Source: Macrophomina tecta (lineage: Eukaryota > Ascomycota > Dothideomycetes > Botryosphaeriales > Botryosphaeriaceae). From it: a DNA stretch of 64,000 nt. Under the pieces are notes generated by a model that had not been told where the DNA came from, did no database searches, and worked only from the letters and a program-made list of their open reading frames with translations. Shown here one piece after another: positions 1 to 9,500 of this stretch (position 1 is its first letter; each line of letters starts with the position of its first letter). The translations under genes and the position numbers were made by a program. The DNA is taken from positions 253,501 to 317,500 of the forward strand of contig JAKSGN010000037.1 in NCBI GenBank assembly GCA_024180945.1, in the 5' to 3' direction.

Positions 1-164
1 CACACCTGTCTCAGTAGGTAAGCAAGTTACATACCCGTTTTACCCTAGTAGGTAGAATAGGTATAAGGGAAGCCCGTACGGCCTCCCTCTACTAGATATA
101 CTAAATCTATGGGAACTCATCTTTATTAGTTGAATCAAGGCTGCCAATTAGTTATTTTCCAACA
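1..164 (+). repeat. copia-1 5' LTR (3' 164 bases only)
   Basis: It aligns without gaps to 6198-6361 and ends in ttccaaca, the inverted match of the LTR start. I count nine differences from the right LTR (for example positions 8, 15, 69, 124, 127, 132 and 153), all transitions, as RIP predicts. The LTR start lies upstream of the window. Confidence 0.93.
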
Positions 165-182
165 GTTATAAGCCCGGGTGCG
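165..182 (+). other. Primer binding site, half-tRNA type
   Basis: Directly after the LTR comes gttataagcccgggtgcg. From memory of fungal initiator tRNA-Met, the anticodon stem and loop (cgggctcataac) is complementary to this apart from one A that can be a RIP product of G. Copia-type elements are known to prime from the 5' half of cleaved tRNA-iMet, so the position and match fit. The tRNA sequence was recalled, not searched. Confidence 0.6.
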
Positions 183-518
183 TCTTAGGTGCCTTCCGTA
201 ATCTAAGCCATCCTCCAGAAGCACCTCTTTATACTACGTTTAAGCGTTTCGTGGTATCCGGACGTCTCGCTTGGCATTCTTTTGCCACACAGTTATAAGC
301 GGAGCCAAGTGCCTCCCTTATTCGTTATTTTTATAACGGTTATCTAAACCATCACCAAGTGCCTATTTTGGCAGCTCTTTCCAGGTATAGCGTTCCTAGT
401 AGGTGTACTAGCTATCTAAGCGAGTTTCACTACGTACTAGCGCTTCCCCTAAGTTACCTACGGCCACGAGACTCGGCCCGATTATCCGATAAGCAACTAC
501 TAGCCACTACTAGTAACC
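183..518 (+). other. copia-1 untranslated leader
   Basis: This is the non-coding leader between the primer site and the gag start. It holds a second gttataagc at about 293 and a repeated caagtgcc (about 308 and 355), plus complementary cttggc/gccaag segments that could pair. I see no gene. A 67-codon frame at 359-562 overlaps the gag start in another frame and is not credible as a gene. Confidence 0.6.
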
Positions 519-1610
519 ATGGCCTTATTAAAGCCTATTATCGTTCTCAAGTCGTCCGATAACTGGGATGAGTGGTATTTCACTATCCAAGCCCGAGCGA
601 AGCAGGGGAAAATCTTCGACTACATTAATCCGAACCTTGTGGAGAAGCCAATCCAGCTAATTAAGCCACGTAGCCCTACGGAACCAGAAAACGACTCTAC
701 ACGAGTATGGGAGCGTTATAAGCTATAACGTGAGGACTACAAACAAGAGCTCCGAGAATACGAGAAGCTAGAAAAAGAAATCAACGACCTATTAACGGTT
801 ATTCTAGACTCTATTAGCTCCTCTCTCCAACCGATTCTTCGAAAACTAAGGGATGACCTGTACCCTTATTCTTAGCTATCTACGCTCAAAGCACGGCTTT
901 AGCCTATATAGGAGACTTAAGAAGACCTCGTGATTAATCAGCTAAAGCAGCTTGAGAAATCACCTAGCAGCCAGAATATCGCTAAGTAGCTAGATCAATG
1001 GGAGGAAACGCTGTTCAAGGCGGAATCACTCGACCTACCCGACGTCTCTGGAAACCGAGGCAAGAAGAGCTTTCTAAAAGCGCTTTCGTCTCTTAATACT
1101 CAATAGGCTACCAACTACAAGATCAGGCTTCAGAACGGTGAGCTTACTAAGCCACTAGCTAATCTTATTATTGAGTACCGCAACTACCAACGTCAAAATG
1201 CAGCCGAAAATCCAAAGGTTACGAAAGCAGCCTTTACGGCCACGCTACGTAATCAAAAGCAGGAACGAGGCCCTCCCAAATACACGTGTGGGGAGAATCA
1301 CTAGTATTACCAATACGCGTATTATAACGCAGCAATCAGACCGGCCAATTAGACACCCAATAAAGAGCTTCAGGCCAAGATCAAGAAGAGCCTAGAGGAC
1401 CCCCAAACTAAGTATCGAGTAGAGCGTTCGCTTAACCGTTTTAAGCGTAAACGTGAGAATCCGACTCCTCAGAAGCCACAAGAGGATCCGCAAGATCAGC
1501 AATCAACGAACGAATCGGACGATAGTAATCCTTCATCGTTTCCAGCCGTAGTAGCCTCGGCTTTTAGCACGCAACACGTTGCTAAACCTACTACGCTTAA
1601 GCTCTCGTGG
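519..1610 (+). pseudogene. gag: copia-1 gag, RIP-inactivated
   Basis: This is the N-terminal capsid/nucleocapsid part of the copia polyprotein. The ATG at 519 opens MALLKPIIVLKSSDNWDEWY, where the NWDEW block is typical of copia gag starts. A helical charged middle follows (EYEKLEKEINDLL), then a zinc-knuckle remnant around 1285-1330 reading TCGENH-stop-YYQYAYYN, and a lysine-rich tail. The same frame runs unbroken by indels from 519 into protease and integrase, so gag and pol are one ORF. I count nine in-frame stops (first at 726-728), all TAA or TAG, which is what CAA, CAG or TGG become by RIP. The start was chosen because it is the first ATG in the polyprotein frame. Confidence 0.85.
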
Positions 1611-2258
1611 ATCACTAATACGGGCTCTACGCACCACATCTACAATCGATTCATGCAGAAACGGTTTAAGAAAACCAGGGATGCGAGTCTAGATAATTAC
1701 GTTACAGCTGGAAATTCAACTATACCAATCGAAGCGTTTGGAGAAGTAACGGTTAACGCAACCAACCAACAAGGGAACCGCGTTATTACCCTACTAGACG
1801 TGGCCTACGTACCATCGTTTAAGGCCAACCTCGTCTCCGTCGCTAAGGCAAGGGATAAGGGCGTTCAGTTAGACACAGGCCGTTTATACCTCTACAAGAA
1901 GGACGTTATTATAGCGAACCTAACCCTTAAGCACAACCACTTCTTTATGGAGTATAATAAGGGGTTGAACAATCCAAAAGTCAACTCAAACCTTGTCATC
2001 CGATCGTTGCCAGCTACTCAGTGGCACGATATATTTACCCATGCAGGCCAAAACGCTGTCAACGCGTTGCCTAAGGCAGTTCAAGGAGCGGCCATCACGG
2101 ATCAGGAGCTACCTAAGCACTGTGATGTGTGCGCTCGTACGAAGGCCCATCAACAGATTTCTCGAGCTATGGAGCCAGAAGAATCATCTACGGAGGCCTT
2201 CTTTCGAATTTCATTTGATTTAACGCAAATGACACGAGCCAACAACGGCAATCAGTAG
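1611..2258 (+). pseudogene. pol: copia-1 protease and GAG-pre-integrase zinc domain
   Basis: The segment begins with the aspartic-protease signature, here TNTGSTHHI. The family consensus begins with Asp (DTG or DSG), so Asn at 1617-1619 (AAT from GAT) is a missing catalytic residue that one RIP transition explains. Downstream are LLDVAYVPSFKANLVSVAKA, a standard protease-to-pre-integrase block, and the HHCC zinc domain (WHDIFTHAG, then HCDVCARTK). The first integrase aspartate lies in the FDLTQM block near the end. The frame closes at a TAG (2256-2258) but resumes in the same frame at 2268, so this stop is a mutation inside one polyprotein. An uninterrupted stretch runs 1653-2258. Confidence 0.9.
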
Positions 2259-2267
2259 ACAACGCAC

Positions 2268-3593
2268 GTGGAATGTGCATCTACCAAGTTTACCATTACG
2301 GTTACGCACGTTACTAAGGATAAGTGCACCCAGCACCTCCTTAATATCATCCAAATGATCAAGTCTCGATTTGGAAAGACGGTGGCGTTCCTAAGATCAG
2401 ATGGAGAAGTGTCACTTACGCACGCGTTTAAGCAACAGCTTAAGCAGCAGGGAATTACCCACGAGGTATCAGCTCCCTATACGCCTCAGCAAAACGGAGC
2501 TTCAGAACGTTCAGGACACTCTATTATAGTTAAAGCACGCGCTCTACGCGTTAGTGCTAACCTACCTGAAGGCCTTTGGCCTGAAATGATCAAGGCAGCC
2601 ACCTACATCCATAATAGGACCCCAATGAAGCGGCACCAGTGGAAGACTCCATTCGAGTTAGTCCATAAAAAGCAGCCTAAGGTGGCTCACCTACGAGTAT
2701 ATGGCTGTAAAGCCTACTCACTGCTTAAGACGATTCCACGCTCACACAAGCTGAACGAGCGAGTCTTAGTTGGATATTTAGTTGGATACGATTCAACTAA
2801 TATCTACCGCATTTGGTATCCACCAAAGGATCGTATTATACGATCAAGAGACGTCACGTTTGACGAATCTAGCAAGTTCTCACCAGAGGACTTAGACGAG
2901 CTACTAGCGGCTCAGCAACAAGATGACGAGCCAGAATCGGTTATACCGCGTATTATGCTCAACGAGGAGGACATTATCTACTCGGACGAGGAACCGGAAA
3001 CGTCCACTGACGATATAAGCCGGGAATCTACACCGAATCAAGCAGAAAGTCCCCAAAAGGAATCAACGCCTACGCAGGCCGATTATCTACCAAGCCCGTC
3101 ATCATCAGCAAGTAGCATTCGAGTCCAAGTGCCAGATTCGCCTCAGTTATCCTCTCAAGGATCAGGGGGTGAAGAACAGCAGCAAACTCGGAGGCTTGGA
3201 CCCCTTTTACCAGTTCAGTACGAAACTGAGCCGGATCCAGGCGCTGCCATTGGCAACCGTGCACCCAGAGGCCGTGATATATCAGCTGATATCAACACGA
3301 GCCTGATCATCCAAGGATCAAAGACACGTCGCCAGCGCCGTGATGCGTATATTACGCTAATACAGGACAATATGTTCAGTCATCAGGGGCTATACTCGTC
3401 CTTTATGACTGTCCTGAACGAGCCACGAACACGTGCTGTAAAGCATCACCAAACCGAGCTCCCACGAATCCACAAAGATCAACTGCCCCCTGAGCCACGG
3501 TTTTACCACGAAATCTTCAAACACCCAATGAAACCCCACCTGCTAAAAGCTATTCAAACAGAGCTTCAGGAAGTCCAGGGTAAGGGGGTGTAA
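2268..3593 (+). pseudogene. pol: copia-1 integrase core and linker
   Basis: This is the integrase (DDE) region of the same polyprotein frame, 441 codons uninterrupted. The second catalytic Asp is in FLRSDGEVSL (about residue 45) and the catalytic Glu in PQQNGASERSGHSI (about residue 82). Then come LRVYGCKAYSL and LVGYLVGYDSTNIYRIW, the copia integrase C-terminal signature that handles target joining. A long acidic, Ser/Pro/Gln-rich linker (about residues 215-340) leads to the RT. The TAA at 3591-3593 is another in-frame mutation, because RT coding continues in the same frame. The ATG at 2268 is internal methionine, not a true start. Acts in integration of cDNA at the chromosome; dead here. 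Confidence 0.92.
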
Positions 3594-3765
3594 AAGATAG
3601 TACAAGCGAAAGAAGCGCAAAGTCTTCAGAAAGAGGTTATTCCACTTACTTAGGTATTCAAATACAAATTCGATGAATACGGTTGGCTTATAAAAGTCAA
3701 GGCTCGTATCTGTGTAAGGGGAGACTTACATAGCACCCAACAGGACACGTACGCAGCTACCCTGG
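3594..3765 (+). pseudogene. pol: copia-1 RT N-terminal block, cut by solo LTR
   Basis: This is the start of the reverse transcriptase in the same frame. It reads through one TAG at 3651 into VFKYKFDEYGWLIKVKARIC and then VRGDLHSTQQDTYAATL, the conserved opening of copia RT. The last five bases (cctgg, 3761-3765) are repeated right after the solo LTR at 4208-4212. LTR plus duplication total 447 bases, a multiple of three, so the polyprotein frame is the same on both sides. Confidence 0.9.
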
Positions 3766-3856
3766 TGTTACGGCGCAGCCTACACAGGACCTGGGTAAGA
3801 AGGATAAGAAGGACAAGCGGGGCGCCTACGCGCCCGCGAGAAAGATCCACCGGCAA

Positions 3857-3872
3857 GGAGTCACGTGACTCC
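3857..3872. promoter_or_regulatory. 16-bp palindrome with CACGTG E-box in LTR C
   Basis: ggagtcacgtgactcc is a perfect 16-bp palindrome centred on CACGTG, the core bound by bHLH factors of the Pho4/Cbf1 type. It lies about 120 bases upstream of the LTR TATA box, so it is well placed as an upstream activating site. Function is inferred. Confidence 0.5.
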
Positions 3873-3882
3873 CGGTTCAACT

Positions 3883-3927
3883 GTTCAGAGCCTTGGCACT
3901 CTGAACTCCTGAACTCGCGAAGTTCAG
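3883..3927. repeat. Paired inverted repeats (gttcag) in LTR C U3
   Basis: Two perfect hairpins stand side by side: gttcagag/ctctgaac (3883-3890 with 3899-3906) and ctgaact/agttcag (3909-3915 with 3921-3927). The gttcag/ctgaac unit recurs, and looser matches (gttcaa, tgaac) lie on either side. They could be repeated binding sites in the LTR promoter or simple structural repeats. Confidence 0.5.
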
Positions 3928-3989
3928 ACGTTCAACCGCTTGGCAGAATGAACCCATGAACTATCAGATTGTATACACTCTCCCACTAT

Positions 3990-4033
3990 TATATAAACCA
4001 CACTCTTTAGATAGCTTTGACCTTCGTGGTCAA
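3990..4033 (+). promoter_or_regulatory. LTR C TATA box and start-site hairpin
   Basis: tatataa at 3990-3996 is the LTR TATA box. About 20 bases on is ttgacc-ttcgt-ggtcaa (4017-4033), a 6-bp stem with a 5-base loop, close to where transcription should begin. The family-A LTRs keep a related block (ttagatag, then taaccttcgtagttaa) at the equivalent place, so this is probably a conserved promoter or R-region element. Confidence 0.55.
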
Positions 4034-5501
4034 CTTCAATAACAATTCGCACATTGTTAGTAACACGGCCTTCGCACGCAGTGCTCAGTCTTGTCACGTG
4101 TTCGACTTGCTCTCACCCTCTTCTTGTACCCACTCAAGGAAATCCTTCGACAGGTTTTCTCCCTCTTCGGTGTTTGGATCCTTAGAGGCAGAGGCCCGCT
4201 CGTTACACCTGGCCTTCCGAATCTTTCGAGCACTAATAGCAATTATCTGTGCGTTCGATTTGGAGACACGTCAGTACGACGTTGTTAACGCCTTTCCCCA
4301 TGTACCTCTTCAAGAAAAGACGTTCTGCCGACCGCCTAAAGGAATAAACCTCCCTGCTAGCCAAATATTACTGCTACTCCGAGCGTTATACGGCTTAAAA
4401 GAATCACCAGCGTTATGGCAAAACCACTTCTGCCAGACACTAAAAGAGCTTAGATTAGAACCGGTTCCAGACGCACCGTGCCTCTACGCAAACGACCACT
4501 TATTCGTCTTCTTCTTCGTAGATGACGTAATCATGGCCTACCACAAGCGTAATGAGCAGTACGCCAACGCATTTCAGGAGGACTTATTCCAGCGCTACGA
4601 GATGCGGATAATGGGTAAGGCTCAATGGTTCTTAGCCTTACGAATAGTACGGGATCGTAAGCAACGGCTCTTATGGCTCTCACAGGAGTCATATATTAAC
4701 GGCCTTATTACGCGTTACAGCGTTAAGGAGACTCACGTACCAGCTACACCTCTCCCATCAGATAAAGTGCTAGAATCGAATCAAGGCACGCATGCAAGCG
4801 CACAAGATATCCACACGTACCAAAGCAAGATAGGCTCAGCTCAGTTTGCAGCTGTAAGCACACGTACGGATATAGCCTACGCCTGTTCAGCACTATCAGC
4901 CTACCTCACCAACCCCTCAGCTCGCCACTTAGAGCTAGCACAACGTCTCCTCGGATATCTAGCAGGGACTAAGAACCTCGCCTTATGCTATCAAGGATTC
5001 CAGGAGAACCAGGCTGATATCTTTACTATCAGCAGTGATGCGGCGTACGCAAACGATCCGGATACACGCCGCAGTCACCAAGGATCGATCATTATAATGT
5101 ACGGCGCGCCAGTTAACTGGAAAGCGGTTAAACAACCAACTGTCACCACCTCAACTACGGAAGCAGAGCTACTCGCCTTATCCAAGGCAGCTAAGCAGTG
5201 CTTCTGGTGGAAACGCCTATTCAGGGGTATTCAGTTCGATCCAGGGCACGAAATTAAGGTTCAGTGCGATAACACGCAAACGCTTCGCCTTATAAAGGAG
5301 AAAATAGGCAAGCTGAACACCAAGCTACGCCACGTTAATATTCACCATCACTGGCTACGCCAAGAGGCTCAGGCAGGCAACGTTCGCCTTCGCTGGACGC
5401 CTACGGCCGTTATGCTTGCAGACGGCTTAACCAAAGCCTTACCACGTCAGAAACACCATCAGTTCGTTAACCAAATTAGCCTTACACCTCTCTTTAAGTA
5501 A
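4017..5501 (+). pseudogene. pol: copia-1 reverse transcriptase and RNase H
   Basis: An open frame of 494 codons whose first 64 or so codons are solo-LTR sequence; true RT resumes at about 4208. RT motifs in order: FDLETRQYDVVNAF (first catalytic Asp), LLRALYGLKESPALWQ, and FFVDDVIMAY (the catalytic DD pair, intact). RNase H follows with TRTDIAYACSALSAYL, SSDAAYAND, TTSTTEAELLALSKA, CDNTQTL and the RHVNIHHHWLRQEA block, ending at TAA 5499-5501 just after LTKALPRQKHHQF. This is the normal copia C-terminus, so the 3' end is complete. It would synthesise cDNA and degrade the RNA strand within the virus-like particle. The ATG at 4017 is an LTR codon, not the native start; without the insertion the polyprotein would be about 1,511 residues from 519. 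Confidence 0.95.
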
Positions 5502-5950
5502 CGGCCCAAGTCGATTTCAGTAAACGGTGTTATTGCTTTTATAGAGGCACAACCCTCTTCCCCAGTTATCTTTATAAAAGAAAGAAAGAACCAGAAAAAG
5601 AAGCGGATTAACCAACCCCCGAGGAGGCCGGCCCCAGCCAGGCTACACCACAGAACAACACCAAGACTAATAAGCCACGTTAGCAGCTAGGCTCAGCACG
5701 CCCCGCAGATTCACCCAGCTAGAGCATTACGCCCACCGGCTCAGAAATCTGGCCGATGTCGGACAACCCTCTTCCCAACTACCAGTTGCCTAGCAGAAGG
5801 GCCCTCAATTCACTACCTGGGTGCACCCGATCCCGTGATCGCCAGTGTCCAATGGGTGATTAGCCCAAATGTGGCTGCACGCAGCGCACATGATAGTGGT
5901 CAGCTTGGTTACTTTGGATGGGAAGATTTTCGCTTTTTGATCTTATATAC
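5502..5950 (+). other. copia-1 3' non-coding region
   Basis: About 450 bases between the pol stop and the tRNA-like module, with no frame of note. It has a purine stretch (5576-5610) and two similar copies of acaaccctcttccc (about 5549 and 5763). Copia elements usually have a much shorter gap before the polypurine tract, so part of this may be inserted sequence. Confidence 0.5.
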
Positions 5951-5960
5951 CCACTCACGT

Positions 5961-6050
5961 GACCGAGTGGTGTATTGGGTAAAGCGCTGATTACGTCAGA
6001 ACCGAGATTCCGAGTTCGATTCCAAGCGCCACCACGCATTTTTTCTTTTT
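5961..6050 (+). other. tRNA-like Pol III module (SINE head or tRNA relic)
   Basis: It contains an exact A-box match (tggtgtattgg, 5968-5978), a B-box match in ten of eleven positions (agttcgattcc, 6013-6023) at normal spacing, a ctga-ttacg-tcag hairpin where the anticodon arm belongs, and T runs (6039-6044, 6046-6050) that would end Pol III transcription. The acceptor arms do not pair, so it is not a working tRNA gene. It is either a tRNA-derived SINE head or a tRNA fragment carried by the copia 3' region. The antisense frame here (WNRTRN...SALPNTPLG) is the typical false protein seen over tRNA-like DNA. Confidence 0.6.
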
Positions 6051-6130
6051 GAATTTTTGCACACAACGAGTTCAACACTCATCCTACCCCTACCTTTGTT
6101 TTATCACGCACTTCCCTTTCAGGCAACACG

Positions 6131-6139
6131 TGAAGGGGG
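6131..6139 (+). other. copia-1 polypurine tract
   Basis: tgaaggggg lies directly before the right LTR start (tgtattgg). It is the expected plus-strand primer for cDNA synthesis. Confidence 0.75.
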
Positions 6140-6361
6140 TGTATTGGAATATTTAATTCAGTAGTGTTTTAGATTCAGTTATGTCTTATACTCGTTACAC
6201 ACCTATCTCAGCAGGTAAGCAAGTTACATACCCGTTTTACCCTAGTAGGTAGAATAGGTATAAGGAAAGCCCGTACGGCCTCCCTCTACTAGATATGCCA
6301 AATCTATGGGAACTCATCTTCATCAGTTAAATCAAGGCTGCCAATTAGTCATTTTCCAACA
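6140..6361 (+). repeat. copia-1 3' LTR (222 bp, complete)
   Basis: It starts tgtattggaa and ends ttccaaca (short inverted ends, TG...CA). It aligns gaplessly with 1-164 and differs only by transitions. The first 58 bases have no counterpart in the window. The next bases, ctaag, are the likely target-site duplication. Confidence 0.95.
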
Positions 6362-7300
6362 CTAAGTAAGAAAACCCCTTCGCCGAATTTAATAAGTAAC
6401 GCGAAAAAAGCTAGAGCCCTAAGTATTAGAAGCTTAACTAGACGGCCTATTACGATAATAACTATACTACTTACTAGAGTAATAAGAACGCTACTAGCTA
6501 GTATTCTAAGAAGCTATAATACGTTAATATAACCCTAAGAATAGAGAAAGAGCTTATTAAAGCCTTTTCTAATAATAAGAATCTAGTCGATAGTAATATA
6601 AGAAAACTATATAATAGTATCCTAAAGTTAAGCACGACTAATAACAAGTAATAGTAAAATAAAGCTATACTTATAAGAATAACTAAATACCTAATCTAAT
6701 ACGGAGAGACACGCCGCATTACTAATAGCCTAGAGCCTACGGTTACCTAGATTCTAGGCCCTATAATTAACCTCGGGATGTAGTAATATAAGATATAGTA
6801 AGAAAAGATATACGTACGCGTCTAGTAAGACGATACCTAGAACCCCTAAAAAGAATTATTACTCGAGATAGCTAATAAACTCGTATCTTAGCTAAAAAAT
6901 AAGATATAGGGGGTATAATAACGATAAAACCTATAATACTTTTATAATATAGCCTATACTCTTTATTAGTACGGCACAGTAACTAGGGATAAAAGTACCT
7001 TATAATAGATACTCTACGAAAAATACGATATACCTACCTTCTAGTATTAGGTCCGAAATAGATAAATCTACTAGAGACGACTAATTAAACGCGGTAGATA
7101 AATGTAATAGAAAAATACCCTAATCCTAGTTAATAAGACGAGTACATCTATTATAAAATAACGAGACGACCTATATTAAAAAACTAAACGGCTCCCCTAA
7201 ATAAGAACCCTAGAAGGGGCCGTTAGATAGGTTCCTTAACTAGGTTATACGCATAGTAAACGGAATTATACCTACTAAATTAAATCTATATCGACTTTTA
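6362..7300 (+). pseudogene. gag: G1 gag, C-terminal part (RIPped)
   Basis: Nucleocapsid and C-terminal gag of the chromovirus. Conceptual reading near 6425-6480 gives ACYYDN-like residues, then TTH and SNK: the Cys/His-bearing block that fungal gypsy elements have after the zinc knuckle. Identity rests mainly on colinearity with G2 (31650-32600), G4 and G9. Stops are too frequent to define an ORF. The N-terminal half is left of copia-1, outside the window. Confidence 0.7.
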
Positions 7301-9500
7301 TATATCCTAGTTATATTCTGCGGGAAAAAGGCGATGGCCATAATTAATAGTAGCGTATAAGGCGTATTCGTTAACCCTAAGTTTATCGTTAAAAACTAAC
7401 TACCCTAGTAAGCTAAAAATTACCCTTATTAGCTAAGTACGATAGACGGCTCCCTAGCAAAATACGAAAATAGCTAGATATAAATTAAAATAGAAAAAGT
7501 ACTTTTTACTATCGATAATTACTAAGAACGAATTAACCTTAACATAATAATAATCCCCGGACATAATATTATTCTAGGAATATCGTAGCTAAAGACTTAC
7601 GAGCTATATATTAGCTAGAGAACGAAGACTATTATATTTTCTAATAAATACTATAGACGCTATCTTATAACGGTAAAAAGAAGCTAATAGAGCTAAAAGA
7701 AAGCGCTAGAGCCTAAGAGCTAGAGCGAAACCTCTAAGCTAAGATAGCGAAATAATAACGTACCCGTAGATATTAAGACTATTAGCTACCAAGCGCTAAA
7801 ACTTATAATAAGATAAAGAGAAAAGGCCTATATAATTTACGTAAAATCTAGTAAGGATACCGAGTAGAAAACTCTTACTCGTATAATATAGGGCCTTACG
7901 AATAAGAATAAGAACCGCCCTAAGCTAGTCGAGAAAAACTACCCCTAGAGGCTTAGTAAATAGTATAGCTACCTAGATAAAATAAATACTAGTTCTCTTA
8001 GGTATAAGAGCCATAACGATAAAGGTATTTTAATAGCTAAGGTTAGCGTAGACCTTAGCGGAATTATAAGGCCTACTAAGAATAAATTAGCACCTATACC
8101 GAAATTAAAGATAGTTCTATAGAAGTTCTAAGACATACTAAGAATATTCTAAAAAAGAGGTAAAGAATAACTACTAAAGTATTAGCTATAGAATTATAAG
8201 ATACCTCTACTTCTAGAAATATAACCTACTTTTAAGCCTATTTACTTCTTATCTAAGACAGAGGCTAAAGCACTACGGGAATATATTAATAAAAACCTAG
8301 AACGAGAATATATACGATTCTCGTAGTCGCCGGTAAAATATTCTATTCTATTCATTTTTAAGAAAAATAGTAAGCTTTACCTCTACGTCGACTATAAATA
8401 GCTAAATAATATTATAATAAAAAACCGTTACCTACTACCTTATATCGACGAATTATAGAATAAGCTTCGTAATACTAAGTTCTTTATAAAGCTAGACCTC
8501 CGAGAAGGCTATTACCTAGTCTATATTAAAAAGGGTAAAGAATAGAAGATAGCGTTCTAAATGCGATTTAGATATTACGAATATACGGTAATATTCTTTA
8601 GGCTTACTAACGCACTAACTACCTTCTAGAGCTTAGTTAACGATACTTTACGTCTATATTTAGATATATTCGCCTTAGCTTACCTAGATAATATTTTAAT
8701 ATACTCGGAAACGCTCGAAGAATATACTAAGTACGTAAGAAAAGTTCTAAAGGCCTTAAATAAGCGAAACCTCTAAGTAGCTCTAGAAAAAAGCGAGTAG
8801 TATACCTAAAAAATAAAATACCTAGGGTTTATTATTATCCTAGAATATATCGGCATAGACGATAAAAAACTAAACGTAATTAGAGACTAGCTAATACCGC
8901 GAATTATTAAAGAAGTATAATTCTTTCTTAGATTTACTAACTTTTATTAGAAGTTTATAAAGAACTACGCTAAAATAGTAGTACCTCTAATAAATATTAC
9001 TAAAAAGAAATATAGGTTTATATAGAAAAAAAGATAATAATAAGCGTTTAACTTACTAAAGTAAATATTTATAGAAGTACTAGTTCTAGAACTCTATAAC
9101 CTAAATCTACTAATTACGGTAGAGACCGACGCTTTAGACTACGCTATAGAAGCCGTACTTAGTTAGCCGAATAAAAAAGATAAACTATATTCTATTACCT
9201 ACTACTTAAGAAAAATAATACCTACTAAAAAAAACTATAACATTTATAATAAAAAACTCTTAGCTATAGTTACGACTTTTAAAAAATAGAGATACTACCT
9301 TAAAGGCGCTAAGTACTAGGTTATAGTCTATTACGACTATAAGAACCTCTCATACTTTACTATTACTAAGAAATTAAACCATTAATAAATTTAATAGGCC
9401 GAAGAGCTAGCGTTCTATAATATAAAGATTATCTATAGAAAAGAATCTAAGAACACTTACGTAGACGCGCTAAGTAGACGAGCCGACTATATTAAAGAAA
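7300..9500 (+). pseudogene. pol: G1 protease, reverse transcriptase, RNase H (RIPped)
   Basis: Protease reads AIINSSV-stop-GVFVNPKF near 7335-7380 (family form DSGxxGxF; the Asp is now Asn, a G-to-A change). RT reads LYLYVDYK at about 8377-8400, then KLDLREGYYLVYIKKGKE, a stop-interrupted block ending MRFRYYEYTVIFF, and [11 protein letters not shown] at about 8675-8710, where the family's YLDD has become YLDN. RNase H is seen as VETDALDYAIEAVLS at about 9118-9165, then YYLRK, and the terminal DALSRRAD at about 9465. These are the standard gypsy RT and RNase H blocks in order. All breaks are TAA or TAG. Confidence 0.88.

Larger units (their letters stand above)
3766..4207 (+). repeat. Solo LTR C with 5-bp target-site duplication
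   Basis: A complete 442-bp LTR starts tgttacggcg and ends ctcgttaca (TG...CA) and is flanked by perfect cctgg duplications (3761-3765 and 4208-4212). It interrupts the RT of copia-1 between YAATL and AFRIFRAL. It lacks internal sequence, so it is the product of LTR-LTR recombination. It is GC-balanced and little RIPped, hence recent. A second, RIPped copy in inverse orientation is at 46287-46761 next to chromovirus-type internal sequence, which assigns LTR C to the gypsy side. Confidence 0.95.
1..6361 (+). mobile_element. Ty1/copia retrotransposon copia-1, nearly full length
   Basis: This is a Ty1/copia-type LTR retrotransposon with domain order gag, protease, integrase, RT, RNase H; integrase before RT defines copia. 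Base 1 aligns with base 6198 of the right LTR, so the first 58 bases of the left LTR lie outside the window. A polypurine tract precedes the right LTR and a half-tRNA primer site follows the left one. The element sits inside the gag of chromovirus G1: the sequence after 6361 (ctaagtaag) continues a motif that is uninterrupted at about 31646 in element G2, so the target site was probably ctaag. It has much higher GC and more surviving codons than its surroundings, hence it is younger. It is inactive: about a dozen in-frame stops, plus a solo LTR inserted in pol. Confidence 0.95.

Noticed and set aside
359..562. 67-codon ORF in the copia-1 leader
   Set aside because: It overlaps the gag start in another frame, has no recognisable motif, and lies in the untranslated leader.
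4057..4288. Short ORFs within LTR C (both strands)
   Set aside because: They are LTR-derived frames; only the resumed RT frame after 4208 is coding.
5961..6040. Functional tRNA gene
   Set aside because: A and B boxes are present, but the acceptor and T stems do not pair, so no mature tRNA could fold.
5860..6078. 72-codon minus-strand ORF
   Set aside because: It lies antisense to the tRNA-like module; WNRTRN...SALPNTPLG is a well-known artefact of translating tRNA-like DNA.
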